Shown: one piece after another, positions 17,867 through 27,167 of the stretch | How positions within the stretch are numbered: the first letter of the stretch is position 1 | Layout: every line of letters starts with the position of its first letter | Assembly: GCA_964521195.1 (NCBI GenBank) | Contig: CAZFRE010000003.1 | Span: 124,001-188,000 of the forward strand | Source: CAWDNM01 sp964521195 | GTDB lineage: Bacteria; Actinomycetota; Coriobacteriia; Anaerosomatales; JAAXUF01 | Direction: 5' to 3' | DNA length: 64,000 nucleotides | Notes under the pieces: model-generated | What the model saw: only the letters and a program-made list of their open reading frames with translations | Databases searched by the model: none | What the model was told of the DNA's origin: nothing | Made by a program: the position numbers and the translations under genes

Positions 17867-18655
17867 ATGAAGCTCACCGCACTCGATATCCACCACAAGG
17901 AGTTCGGCCACGCCCTGCGTGGCTATAACGAGGAGCAGGTCGACGCGTTCCTCGACCAGGTGGCCGATGAGTTCGAGCGGCTGTTCAAGGAGAACATCGA
18001 TCTCAACGAGCGGCTCGAGGCCGCAGATGATCGCGTGCGTGGCTACATGCAGATCGAGGCCTCGATCAACGCCACACTGCTTCAGGCACAGCGCTCCTCC
18101 GAGGAGATCGTCAACAAGGCATCGAACGAAGCCGACGCCATCCTTCGTGACGCCGAGCTCAAGGCGAAGGAGATCATCCACAACGCGCTGCAGCGCAAGC
18201 AGGCTGTTGCGAACGAGCTCATTCGCATCAAGGCCGCTGAGGAGGAGTTCCGCGCGCGCTACAAGGCCCTGCTCGAGGACAAACTGCACTCTGTCAACGA
18301 GATCAACCTTCCCGATGACGTGAGCCTGCTTCTCGGCGAGACCGATGCCGGCGTGGTGGGCGACGTGACGGTTCGGCCCGCTTCCACTGTCGCCGCGTCA
18401 GCTCCCGCTCCCGCACCGCGACCTGAGCCGCGTCCCGAACCCTCGCGCCCGGCGGGCGTCGATCAGCCCACCACCGCGATGCCCGCCGTCGAGCCCCCTG
18501 CATCGGGATTCGTCCAAGGTGTCGCTCTCGGCGAGCTTGCCGCGCCTGAGATCGAGCCCGAGGTCGAGCTGGTCGAGCCCGGCGAGTTCAGCCTGCCCGG
18601 CTTCGACTCGTTCGGCGAGCGCGAGGACGATCACGACATCGAGGAGATCGACTAG
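17867..18655 (+). CDS. divIVA: DivIVA/Wag31 polar growth protein
   Basis: Coiled-coil scaffold that marks poles or septa and recruits the cell-wall machinery. The N-terminal lipid-binding domain has DIHHKEFGHALRGYNEEQVDAFL. A coiled coil runs to about residue 145, then a Pro/Ala-rich linker and an acidic C-terminus. Length is 262. The sequence before the ATG contains GGGAAGGA. This is the canonical neighbour of sepF and yggT. Confidence 0.94.
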   Translation: MKLTALDIHHKEFGHALRGYNEEQVDAFLDQVADEFERLFKENIDLNERLEAADDRVRGYMQIEASINATLLQAQRSSEEIVNKASNEADAILRDAELKAKEIIHNALQRKQAVANELIRIKAAEEEFRARYKALLEDKLHSVNEINLPDDVSLLLGETDAGVVGDVTVRPASTVAASAPAPAPRPEPRPEPSRPAGVDQPTTAMPAVEPPASGFVQGVALGELAAPEIEPEVELVEPGEFSLPGFDSFGEREDDHDIEEID

Positions 18656-18661
18656 TCGCAC

Positions 18662-18940
18662 ATGGCGACGATCGCCGTGCATGTGACCCCGAAGTCCGGC
18701 CGCGACGAGGTGGCCGGCTGGCGGGGGAGCGAACTCGCCGTGCGTGTGACCGCTGCTCCCGAGGGCGGCAAGGCGAACGCCGCGGTGTGCAGGGTAGTGG
18801 CGAGCGCGCTTGGCGTGCCGAAGTCCTCGGTGAGCGTCGTTCGCGGCGACACCGCGCGGCACAAGGTGCTCGACATCCCCATGGTCGACGACGACACGAT
18901 CCGCTCGACGTTCGGGGAGCCGGACGCGGCGCTGTTCTGA
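18662..18940 (+). CDS. DUF167 (YggU) family protein
   Basis: A 92-residue alpha/beta protein of a widely conserved but biochemically undefined family. It shows the pattern VHVTPKSGRDEV near the start and VTAAPEGGKANAAV in the middle, which is diagnostic of DUF167. The ATG is 6 bp after the divIVA stop without a strong ribosome-binding site, suggesting translation coupled to divIVA. Confidence 0.88.
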   Translation: MATIAVHVTPKSGRDEVAGWRGSELAVRVTAAPEGGKANAAVCRVVASALGVPKSSVSVVRGDTARHKVLDIPMVDDDTIRSTFGEPDAALF

Positions 18941-18952
18941 GGCGTCGTGGGT

Positions 18953-18982
18953 TTGACCCGCTCGGAGGGTCTGGGCGATAAT
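18953..18982 (+). promoter_or_regulatory. ileS promoter
   Basis: TTGACC (18953-18958) and GATAAT (18977-18982) are separated by 18 bp, a good housekeeping-sigma match. Transcription would begin near 18989, ahead of the T-box leader. Confidence 0.65.
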
Positions 18983-19019
18983 CGGCGGGCTGCGCGGCAG
19001 GCGATCGTGTGGCACGAGT

Positions 19020-19310
19020 GCGACAGGCGATGACGGGGACGAGTAGGCCTCATCGGCGCATCTGGCAGCGAGCGGGGACAGTGCAAGCCCGCAGATGACG
19101 CGAGAGCCGAACATCACCCCACCAGCCTCGGACCGAATGCGAAGCGCACGCGCGTTTCAGTAGGCTCCGACGGAAGCCACCGTTATCAGGCAACCGAGTG
19201 GCGCGCAAGCCCGATGAGGGACTGACGCAAGCTGGGTGGTACCGCGGAGCAGGTGCTTACGGCACGCTTCGTCCCGGCAGTGGCGGGACGGGTGTGCCGT
19301 TTTGTTTGCC
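19020..19310 (+). ncRNA. T-box riboswitch (tRNA-Ile), transcriptional
   Basis: Leader RNA that senses uncharged tRNA-Ile and controls ileS. A stem I region begins with GGGGACGAGTA (about 19036-19046). The AG-bulge/loop sequence GCGAGCGGGGACAGTGCAAGCCCGC follows in two parts at 19067-19093. The probable specifier is ATC at 19113-19115 within GAACATCACC, an isoleucine codon. The antiterminator T-box GGTGGTACCGCGG is exact at 19235-19247. A terminator stem CGTCCCG/CGGGACG (19270-19290), extended by GGCAC/GTGCC, precedes TTTTGTTT (19300-19307). This indicates transcriptional attenuation. Confidence 0.93.
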
Positions 19311-19338
19311 CGGGGACGGGCGGAAGGGACCGAGTGAC

Positions 19339-22116
19339 GTGGGCAACGACTACAAGCAGACGATGAATCTGCCGCAGACGGATTTCCCGATGAGGGCGAA
19401 CCTGTCCGCCCGGGAGCCGGAGTGGCTGGAGTTGTGGGATCGCCTCGACGTCTACAAACGGTCGCTCGAGATACGTGAGGGTGGCGAGCCGTTCATCCTC
19501 CATGACGGGCCACCGTATGCGAACGGTCACATCCACATGGGCACGGGATACAACAAGGTGCTCAAGGACCTCATCGTCAAGTACAAGTCGATGCGTGGCC
19601 ACTACGCGCCGTACGTCCCCGGCTGGGACTGCCATGGTCAGCCCATCGAGCATCAGGTCGAGAAGAAGCTCGGCCCCGAGAAGATGGCGAAGATCTCGCA
19701 GGCCAAGCTGCGTGAGCTGTGCCGCGACTGGGCGATGGAGTTCATCGATGTCCAGCGTAGCGAGTTCAAGCGCCTCGGCGTGCGCGGCGACTGGGACGAG
19801 CCGTATCTCACCCTCAACCATAGCTACGAGGCCGGCGACGTTCGGGTCTTCGCTGAGATGTACGAGCGCGGCGAGATCTACAAGGGCCGCAAGCCGATCC
19901 ACTGGTGCAAGCGCTGCCACACCGCCCTCGCCGAGGCTGAGATCGAATACTCCGACGAGAAGAGCGACAGCATCTACGTCGGCTTCAGGTTCACGAGTGA
20001 GACGCCCTGGGATGCCGATGGTGACGTCTCGATGTTGATCTGGACCACGACACCGTGGACGCTTCCGGCAAACGTCGCCGTGACCCTCGCCGACGATGCC
20101 GACTACGTGGGCGTGCAGCTCGCCGACGGGCGCGTGCTCGTCATGGCCGAGGAACTCACCGAGAGTGTGGCCGACGTCGCCGGCTGGAACGACGCCGAGT
20201 CGCCCGTCACGGTGCTCGCGCCGCGCATCAAAGGCCGCGATCTCGCGGGCCTGAAGTACGCACACCCCATTCACGAGGGTGTCGAAGGCGTCATCATCAC
20301 CGGCGACCACGTCGAGCTCTCGACAGGTACCGGCGCGGTCCACACCGCGCCTGGCCACGGCGAGGAGGACTACCTGGTCGGTATGAAGTTCGGCCTGCCG
20401 ATGCCCATGCCGGTCGACGACAACGGCGTGTTCGACCAGGGCGGCGGCCCGTTCGCCGGCCTCTCGGTGGACGAAGCCAACCCCGTCATCATCACGTGGC
20501 TCGCCGAGAAGGGCACGCTCGTCGCCGCCAAGTCGATCGAGCACAGTTACCCGCATTGCTGGCGCTGCCGCCAGCCGGTGATCTTCCGGGCCACCGACCA
20601 GTGGTTCGTGTCCATGGACGCAACCGGGCTGCGTGACTCGGCGATGCGCGAGATCGAACGCGTCGAGTGGATTCCCGGCTGGTCGATCAACCGCATGGCC
20701 GGCATGGTCGGCGATCGCCCCGACTGGTGCATCAGCCGCCAGCGCGCGTGGGGCGTGCCGATTCCCGTCTTCGAGTGCGTGAAGTGCGGAGAGACGGTCG
20801 CCACGCCGGAGACCTTCGCGGCGGTCGAGGGACTCTTCGCGACCGAAGGCGCCGACGCGTGGTTCACGAAGCAGCCGTCGGAGTACCTGCCGGCCGGCAC
20901 GGCGTGCCCGCGATGCGGCGGTACCGAGGTCGCGCCCGAGACTGACATCCTCGATGTCTGGTTCGAGTCGGGCGTGTCGCACACGAGCGTGCTCGAGGCG
21001 CGCGAGGGTCTCTCGCGCCCGGCCACGATGTACCTTGAGGGCAGCGACCAGCACCGCGGCTGGTTCCAGTCCTCGTTGCTGACGAGCGTGGGCGCCTACG
21101 ATGCGGCGCCGTTCGACAAGGTGCTCACACACGGCTTCATCGTCGACGGCGACGGTCGCAAGATGTCCAAGTCCATCGGCAACGTCATCTCGCCGATCGA
21201 CGTGGTGGCGAAGTCCGGTGCAGATATCGTCCGTCTGTGGGTCGCGTCCGCCGACTACGGCCAGGACATCAGCGTCTCCGATGAGATCCTCGACCGCACG
21301 AGCGAAGCGTATCGCCGCATCCGGAACACGTTCCGCTTCCTGCTCTCGAACCTCTACGACTTCGACCCCTTGGCCGACAAGGTCGACTTCGCGGAAATGC
21401 CCGAGCTCGACCGCTTCGCCCTGGTCGAACTCCACGACCTCCTCGCACGCGTGACGACGTCGTACGACGAGTGGCGATTCCACCAGGTGTACCGCGCGAT
21501 CTACGACTACGTCGGCGAGCTCTCGGCGGTCTACCTCGATGTCCTGAAGGACCGTCTCTATGCCGACGGAGCGGCGAGCACGTCGCGCCGCTCGGCGCAG
21601 ACGGTACTGGCAGAGATCCTCGGCGTGCTCGTTCGGGTGCTCGCGCCGGTACTCACGTTCACGTGCGAAGAGGTCTGGCAGTTCATGCCAGACGGGATGC
21701 GAGATGCCGAGAGCGTGCAGCTGACCGATTGGCCGGCGCTGGAGGTCCCCGCGGATCAGGCGGAAGAGCTTCGTGCGGCGTACTCGGTCGTGCTGGACGC
21801 TCGCGAGGTTGTGACGAAGGCGCTCGAAGAGGCGCGCAACGCCAAGGTCATCGGAAAGAGCCAGGAAGCCGCGATCACGCTGACCGCGCCCGCCGCCGCG
21901 ATGAACGCGCTTGAGCAACGCGGTGCGGGTGCGCTTGCTGAGCTGTTCATCGTCGCGCGCGTCGATGTGCGGCAGGGCGAGGAGTTCGGCGCGCTCGTGA
22001 CGGTCGCGGAGGGTGAGAAGTGTCCACGCTGCTGGAACATCCGCGCACTCGACGTCGACTCGGCACATCCGGAGGTCTGCGAGCGGTGCGCGGGAGTGCT
22101 GTCCGCAGAGGCGTAG
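19339..22116 (+). CDS. ileS: isoleucine--tRNA ligase
   Basis: Class I aminoacyl-tRNA synthetase, 925 residues. The HIGH equivalent GHIHMG is near residue 62, the CP1 editing domain contains WTTTPWTLPAN, and KMSKS lies in DGRKMSKSIGN near 608. The anticodon-binding domain follows, then a C-terminal zinc site with Cys at about 895, 898, 914 and 917. I start at GTG 19339, after the T-box terminator, with GGAAGGGA upstream. The same frame is open from 19198 but that part lies inside the leader RNA. Expression should rise when charged tRNA-Ile is scarce. Confidence 0.97.
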   Translation: MGNDYKQTMNLPQTDFPMRANLSAREPEWLELWDRLDVYKRSLEIREGGEPFILHDGPPYANGHIHMGTGYNKVLKDLIVKYKSMRGHYAPYVPGWDCHGQPIEHQVEKKLGPEKMAKISQAKLRELCRDWAMEFIDVQRSEFKRLGVRGDWDEPYLTLNHSYEAGDVRVFAEMYERGEIYKGRKPIHWCKRCHTALAEAEIEYSDEKSDSIYVGFRFTSETPWDADGDVSMLIWTTTPWTLPANVAVTLADDADYVGVQLADGRVLVMAEELTESVADVAGWNDAESPVTVLAPRIKGRDLAGLKYAHPIHEGVEGVIITGDHVELSTGTGAVHTAPGHGEEDYLVGMKFGLPMPMPVDDNGVFDQGGGPFAGLSVDEANPVIITWLAEKGTLVAAKSIEHSYPHCWRCRQPVIFRATDQWFVSMDATGLRDSAMREIERVEWIPGWSINRMAGMVGDRPDWCISRQRAWGVPIPVFECVKCGETVATPETFAAVEGLFATEGADAWFTKQPSEYLPAGTACPRCGGTEVAPETDILDVWFESGVSHTSVLEAREGLSRPATMYLEGSDQHRGWFQSSLLTSVGAYDAAPFDKVLTHGFIVDGDGRKMSKSIGNVISPIDVVAKSGADIVRLWVASADYGQDISVSDEILDRTSEAYRRIRNTFRFLLSNLYDFDPLADKVDFAEMPELDRFALVELHDLLARVTTSYDEWRFHQVYRAIYDYVGELSAVYLDVLKDRLYADGAASTSRRSAQTVLAEILGVLVRVLAPVLTFTCEEVWQFMPDGMRDAESVQLTDWPALEVPADQAEELRAAYSVVLDAREVVTKALEEARNAKVIGKSQEAAITLTAPAAAMNALEQRGAGALAELFIVARVDVRQGEEFGALVTVAEGEKCPRCWNIRALDVDSAHPEVCERCAGVLSAEA

Positions 22117-22166
22117 TACTCCGCTCGCGACCTGCGGCAAGACGAGTGAGCACAGGTCCCGGGTGG

Positions 22167-22172
22167 TACAAT
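22167..22172 (+). promoter_or_regulatory. possible -10 element before the DksA-like gene
   Basis: TACAAT lies 65 bp upstream of the start at 22237 in an otherwise GC-rich gap. The -35 position is poor. It could give a promoter separate from ileS. Confidence 0.3.
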
Positions 22173-22236
22173 CCCAAGTGAACCCTGCGCTCCCGGACAC
22201 AGGTCCGGCCGCGCGTCAGAAGACAAGGAGCCGGCC

Positions 22237-22605
22237 ATGATCGATGACGCCACACGGGCTGCGCTTCGTGCGCAGCTTGAGGCCGATCTCGAGCGTCTCG
22301 AGGCCGACATAGCCGCGCTCGATCACGAAGAGCGGAACAGTCAGTCTGAGGCCAGCGGTGAGAATGTCTACCGCGATCACATGGCCGACCAGGGAACCGC
22401 CACCTTCGAGCGTGAGATGGACATGACGTTCGAGGAGAACGAGCGAGACGCACTGGACAGGGTGCGGGCCGCGCTCGATCGGCTCGAGGCCGGGACGTAC
22501 GGTACGTGTGCGAGGTGCGGCGCTGACATCCCTGCCGCCCGCCTGGAAGCAGTCCCTTCGGCGATTCTGTGTATTCAGTGCAAGGCAGCCGAAGAGTCCC
22601 GCTAG
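22237..22605 (+). CDS. TraR/DksA family zinc-finger protein
   Basis: A 122-residue protein with an N-terminal coiled coil (about residues 5-75, Glu/Arg-rich) and a C4 zinc finger with Cys at about 91, 94, 112 and 115. DksA-type proteins insert a coiled coil into the RNA polymerase secondary channel. Whether this short actinobacterial version does so is not known. ACAAGGAG precedes the ATG. The 3' end overlaps lspA, so it is co-expressed with lspA and the pseudouridine synthase. Confidence 0.88.
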   Translation: MIDDATRAALRAQLEADLERLEADIAALDHEERNSQSEASGENVYRDHMADQGTATFEREMDMTFEENERDALDRVRAALDRLEAGTYGTCARCGADIPAARLEAVPSAILCIQCKAAEESR

Positions 22606-23147
22606 ACCTGCTCCATCCGGGGCGGGTCTTTGCGGCGGTCGCGATCAGCATCCTGGTCATCGATCAGGTCACGAAGGCCCTCGTGCGTGCCAACGTGCCG
22701 CGAGGCGTTTCGCTGCCACTCGTCACGGGGCTTCTCAACCTCACGCACGTGAAGAACATGGGCGCCGCCTTTGGCATCTTTCCCGGGCGGCAGCCGGTGT
22801 TCATCGCGACCTCATGCTTCGTGCTGTTCATCGTGGCAGCCTACTGGAGGCGAGCGAAGCCGCGCGAGTGGCCCGTCGTCATAGGTCTGGCGATGGTCAG
22901 CGCAGGGGCGCTCGGCAATCTGATCGACCGTTCGATACTCGGTCCCGTGACCGACTTCCTCGAATTCGCATTCGTGGAGTTCCCCGTCTTCAACGTGGCG
23001 GATATGGCGATCATCGGCGGGGTCGGCGTCCTGGCGTTGTGGATCCTCTTCCCGCCGGCCGAGGACGAGGTGCAGCCGACCGAACCGACGTCCTCTCCAT
23101 CCGCGGGGGCAGCTCTCACGGACGCCGATCCGGACGGCGCACGGTGA
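22569..23147 (+). CDS. lspA: lipoprotein signal peptidase (SPase II)
   Basis: Integral membrane aspartyl protease that cleaves prolipoprotein signal peptides after lipidation, for example that of PstS. It has four membrane segments, and the catalytic aspartates lie in ALGNLIDRS and FNVADMAI. The family motif KNMGAAFGIF is present. The start GTG 22569 overlaps the upstream gene by 37 bp, and GTG 22578 is an alternative. A Pro/Ser-rich tail of about 35 residues follows the last helix. The stop overlaps the next start (GTGA). Confidence 0.95.
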   Translation: MYSVQGSRRVPLDLLHPGRVFAAVAISILVIDQVTKALVRANVPRGVSLPLVTGLLNLTHVKNMGAAFGIFPGRQPVFIATSCFVLFIVAAYWRRAKPREWPVVIGLAMVSAGALGNLIDRSILGPVTDFLEFAFVEFPVFNVADMAIIGGVGVLALWILFPPAEDEVQPTEPTSSPSAGAALTDADPDGAR

Positions 23148-24160
23148 CGGTCGGATACTACGAGCACGTGGTCGCGCCGGACGAGACCGGGATGCGACTC
23201 GATGCACTTCTCGGCGGATTCGAGTTCATCGCGTCGCGCTCCGCTGCGGCGAGACTGATCGACGACGGCCTTGTGCTCGTGGACGGGACGAACGTTCCCA
23301 AGAAGCATGCCGTCAAGGCGGGGGAGCGGATCGAGATCGAGGTTCCCCCCTATGATCGCGGTGAACTGATCCCGGAAGACATCCCGCTCGACATCCGGTA
23401 CGAAGACGCCGAGATGATCGTGCTGTCCAAGCAGGCCGGTCTGGTAGTACACCCTGCGGAGGGCAACTGGACGGGGACGCTCGTGCACGCGCTGCTCGCG
23501 CACTCCGACGAGCTCGGGTCCCTGCAAGGAGAGGATCGTCCGGGCATCGTGCACCGGCTCGATAAGGACACGAGCGGACTCATGATGGTCGCGAAGACCG
23601 ACCGAGCGCAGATCGCACTGCAGCAGGCGATCCAGGTGCGCGCGGTGGATCGTCGGTATCTCACCCTGGTTCACGGTTGGATCGCGCCCGACACGGGACT
23701 GATCGACGCCCCGCTTGCGCGCGACCCGCGCGAGCGCATGCGTATGGCGGTGTCGGACTCGACCACGGCGAAGCAATCGGTGACCACGTTTCGCGTCCTC
23801 GAGCGGTTCGAGGCTGGAAGATTCGATGACGGCTTCACCCTGCTTGAATGCAAGCTCTACACCGGCCGGACGCATCAGATTCGAGTGCACATGGCCTACA
23901 TCAATCACCCCTGCGTCGGCGACCCGGTGTACGGACAGCGCAAGATCAAGGCGGACCTTGGCCTCGAGCGTCAGTTTCTCCATGCCTACCGGCTTGAACT
24001 CGACCATCCGGTCACGGGCGAGCGGCTCTGCTTCGTCGATCCGCCGCCCGAGGACCTCGCCAGTCGCCTCGCACGGATCGCGGAGTACTCAAGCGGGCGG
24101 ACATCTGCGGGCGATGAGGTGTTCGCGCGCATCGAGAGCGGTGGTGCGTCGCCGCAGTGA
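23144..24160 (+). CDS. rluD: RluA/RluD family pseudouridine synthase
   Basis: Converts uridines in 23S rRNA (or tRNA in some members) to pseudouridine. The 338 residues contain an N-terminal S4 RNA-binding domain (about 15-75) and the catalytic domain, with the nucleophilic Asp in HRLDKDTSGL near residue 139 and the later YTGRTHQIRVHMAY and HPCVGDPVYG motifs. GTG 23144 overlaps the lspA stop. The lspA-rluD pair is widespread. The exact rRNA target cannot be read from sequence. Confidence 0.93.
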   Translation: MTVGYYEHVVAPDETGMRLDALLGGFEFIASRSAAARLIDDGLVLVDGTNVPKKHAVKAGERIEIEVPPYDRGELIPEDIPLDIRYEDAEMIVLSKQAGLVVHPAEGNWTGTLVHALLAHSDELGSLQGEDRPGIVHRLDKDTSGLMMVAKTDRAQIALQQAIQVRAVDRRYLTLVHGWIAPDTGLIDAPLARDPRERMRMAVSDSTTAKQSVTTFRVLERFEAGRFDDGFTLLECKLYTGRTHQIRVHMAYINHPCVGDPVYGQRKIKADLGLERQFLHAYRLELDHPVTGERLCFVDPPPEDLASRLARIAEYSSGRTSAGDEVFARIESGGASPQ

Positions 24161-24210
24161 TGCCGCTGCGCCGGGGCCACGGGGGCCTCTCGACCCCGCG
24201 CAACCGCACC

Positions 24211-24239
24211 TTGTCTCGGCAGACGCGGTGCGCTACTCT
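24211..24239 (+). promoter_or_regulatory. pyr operon promoter
   Basis: TTGTCT (24211-24216) and TACTCT (24234-24239) are separated by 17 bp. The predicted transcript starts near 24246 and immediately enters the PyrR leader. Confidence 0.6.
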
Positions 24240-24254
24240 CGGTTCGACCTTTAA

Positions 24255-24950
<696 letters not shown>

Positions 24951-24952
24951 CC

Positions 24953-25888
24953 ATGCTCTCGACCCGACACATCATCGACATGAGCGACCTGTCGCCCGAG
25001 GACATCACGCTCATCCTCGACACCGCCGAGTCGTTCAAGGAGGTCAACGAGCGCCGCATCAAGAAGCTGCCGACGCTTCGGGGCCGCACCGTCGTCAACC
25101 TGTTCCTCGAGCCGAGCACGCGCACGCGCACGAGCTTCGAACTCGCTGCCAAGCGCCTCTCGGCGGACGGCATCAACTTCTCCGCCTCGACGAGCGCCAC
25201 GGTGAAGGGCGAGTCGCTGGTCGACACCGCCGAGACGCTCTCGGCGATGGCGTGCGACCTCGTCATCATCCGGCACAAGTTCGCGGGCTCGCCGCGCATG
25301 CTCGCCAGGCACATGGACGCGCACATCATCAACGGCGGGGATGGGATGCACCAGCACCCCACGCAAGCACTGCTCGACCTGTTCACGATGCGCGAGAAGC
25401 TCGGGCGACTCGAGGGGCTGAAGGTCGGCATCGTGGGCGACATCTGCCACTCCCGTGTCGCCGGCTCGCTCATCCCGGCGCTCAGGATGGTCGGCGCCAC
25501 GCCGATCGTCATCGCGCCGCCCACGCTGCTTCCCGCCCGGCCCGACGTGCTCGGCGCCGAAGTCGCGACTTCGCTCGACGACGTGCTGCCCGAGCTCGAC
25601 GTCGCCTACATGCTGCGCATCCAGATGGAGCGCGCCGAGGGGATGCCGTTCCCGAGCGTGCGCGAGTACGCGACGCTCTACGGCATGAACGAGCGCCGGC
25701 TCGCGCGCATGAAGCCGGACTCCATCGTCATGCATCCCGGCCCGATGAACCGCGGCGTGGAAATCACGTCAGCCGTCGCAGATTCGATCCGCTCGATGAT
25801 CCTCGACCAGGTCAACGCAGGTGTCGCGGTGCGCATGGCCGCGATGTACCTGCTTCTCGGAGGTGACGCAAGTGGCAGTGCTGCTTAG
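24953..25888 (+). CDS. pyrB: aspartate carbamoyltransferase catalytic subunit
   Basis: Makes carbamoyl-aspartate from carbamoyl phosphate and aspartate. The 311 residues carry the carbamoyl-phosphate loop EPSTRTRTSFE, GDGMHQHPTQALLD, GDICHSRVAGS and the C-terminal MHPGPMNRGVEI. No pyrI regulatory subunit is present, as usual in this group. It starts 2 bp after pyrR and its end overlaps pyrC. Confidence 0.97.
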   Translation: MLSTRHIIDMSDLSPEDITLILDTAESFKEVNERRIKKLPTLRGRTVVNLFLEPSTRTRTSFELAAKRLSADGINFSASTSATVKGESLVDTAETLSAMACDLVIIRHKFAGSPRMLARHMDAHIINGGDGMHQHPTQALLDLFTMREKLGRLEGLKVGIVGDICHSRVAGSLIPALRMVGATPIVIAPPTLLPARPDVLGAEVATSLDDVLPELDVAYMLRIQMERAEGMPFPSVREYATLYGMNERRLARMKPDSIVMHPGPMNRGVEITSAVADSIRSMILDQVNAGVAVRMAAMYLLLGGDASGSAA

Positions 25889-27167
25889 GGGAGGACGGGT
25901 CGTCGACCCGAGCATCGAACTCGATCGCGTGTGCGACGTGGCTGTAGGCGACGACGGGCGCATCAGCGAGGTCGGTGACGATCTGAAGGCGGGGAAGGCC
26001 ACCGTCGTCGAGTGTGCCGAGAAGATCGTGCTTCCGGGTCTCGTCGACATGCATGTGCACCTGCGCGAGCCGGGCTACGAGTACAAGGAGGACATCGAGA
26101 GCGGTACGCGTGCAGCAGCGCACGGCGGCTTCACTGCTCTGGCATGCATGCCCAACACGAACCCGATCTGTGACGAGGGCAGCGCGGTGCGCTTCATCGT
26201 CGAGCGGGCCGCCGAGCGCGGTAAGGTCCGCGTGCACCCGATCGGCGCGCTCACCGTTGGTCTCAAGGGCGAGGCGCTCTCCGAGATGGGCGATATGGTC
26301 GCCGCCGGGGCCGTCGCCTTCTCCGACGACGGCAAGGGCGTGCAAGACGCCGGCATGATGCGGCTCATCATGGACTATGCCAAGCAGTTCGACGCGGTGG
26401 TCATCGCGCATAGCGAGGACGAGGCGCTTGCTGGCAAGGGCGTGGTAAACGAGGGAGTCATCTCGACACGGCTTGGTCTCGCGGGCTGGCCTGCGGCCGC
26501 CGAGGACGTGATGGTCGCGCGCGACATCAGGCTCGCCGAGCTCACCGGCTGCCGTCTTCACGTCGCGCACATCTCAACAGCGGGCAGTGTCGAGCTGGTA
26601 CGCCAGGCCAAGGCACAGGGACTGCCGGTCACTGCCGAGGTCACGCCGCACCACCTCTTCTTGGACGAGGACGCGATAGGTGCGGACTACGATACGAACC
26701 TCAAGATGAATCCGCCGCTCCGAAGCGCTGCCGATCGTGAAGCGTGTGTCGCCGGGCTACTCGACGGCACGATCGACTGCATCGCGACGGATCACGCCCC
26801 GCACGCCCCCCACGAGAAGGCGCTCGAGTTCGAGTTGGCGCCGTTCGGCTCTACCGGACTCGAGACCGCGTTGCCGCTCGTCATCACCAATCTGGTCGCG
26901 AAAAGGCTCGCCGACTGGCCCGATGTCGCCCGCTGGATGGCGATCAATCCGCGTGCGGCGCTCAACCTGCCCGCAGTGCGGCTTGAAGCCGGCGGGATCG
27001 CCGACATCACCGTCGTCGATCCTGAGGCCCGCGTCGAGGTCACGCCTGAGTTCTTCGAGAGCAAGTCGGCCAACTCAGCGTTCCTTCGGGCTACACTACT
27101 CGGCAAGGCGACGGAGGTGTTCGTGGGGGGTCGAATCGCCCTTCGCAACGGGAAGGTGGTCGACTAG
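25872..27167 (+). CDS. pyrC: dihydroorotase (class I)
   Basis: Zinc amidohydrolase cyclising carbamoyl-aspartate to dihydroorotate. The 431 residues have the metal motif DMHVHLREPG, CMPNTNP, the metal His residues in IAHSEDE and HVAHIST, and the catalytic Asp in ATDHAPHAP. GTG 25872 is chosen because a full GGAGGTGA lies 5 nt upstream, inside pyrB. GTG 25863 is in frame but poorly spaced. The overlap with pyrB is 17 bp. Confidence 0.96.
   Translation: MAVLLRGGRVVDPSIELDRVCDVAVGDDGRISEVGDDLKAGKATVVECAEKIVLPGLVDMHVHLREPGYEYKEDIESGTRAAAHGGFTALACMPNTNPICDEGSAVRFIVERAAERGKVRVHPIGALTVGLKGEALSEMGDMVAAGAVAFSDDGKGVQDAGMMRLIMDYAKQFDAVVIAHSEDEALAGKGVVNEGVISTRLGLAGWPAAAEDVMVARDIRLAELTGCRLHVAHISTAGSVELVRQAKAQGLPVTAEVTPHHLFLDEDAIGADYDTNLKMNPPLRSAADREACVAGLLDGTIDCIATDHAPHAPHEKALEFELAPFGSTGLETALPLVITNLVAKRLADWPDVARWMAINPRAALNLPAVRLEAGGIADITVVDPEARVEVTPEFFESKSANSAFLRATLLGKATEVFVGGRIALRNGKVVD

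Noticed and set aside
19198..19338. An N-terminal extension of IleS from GTG 19198.
   Set aside because: It would translate the antiterminator and terminator of the T-box. The synthetase homology and a ribosome-binding site begin at GTG 19339.
19186..22200. A 1004-codon minus-strand frame opposite ileS.
   Set aside because: Shadow of ileS and its T-box, with the same biased composition and no motif or ribosome-binding site.
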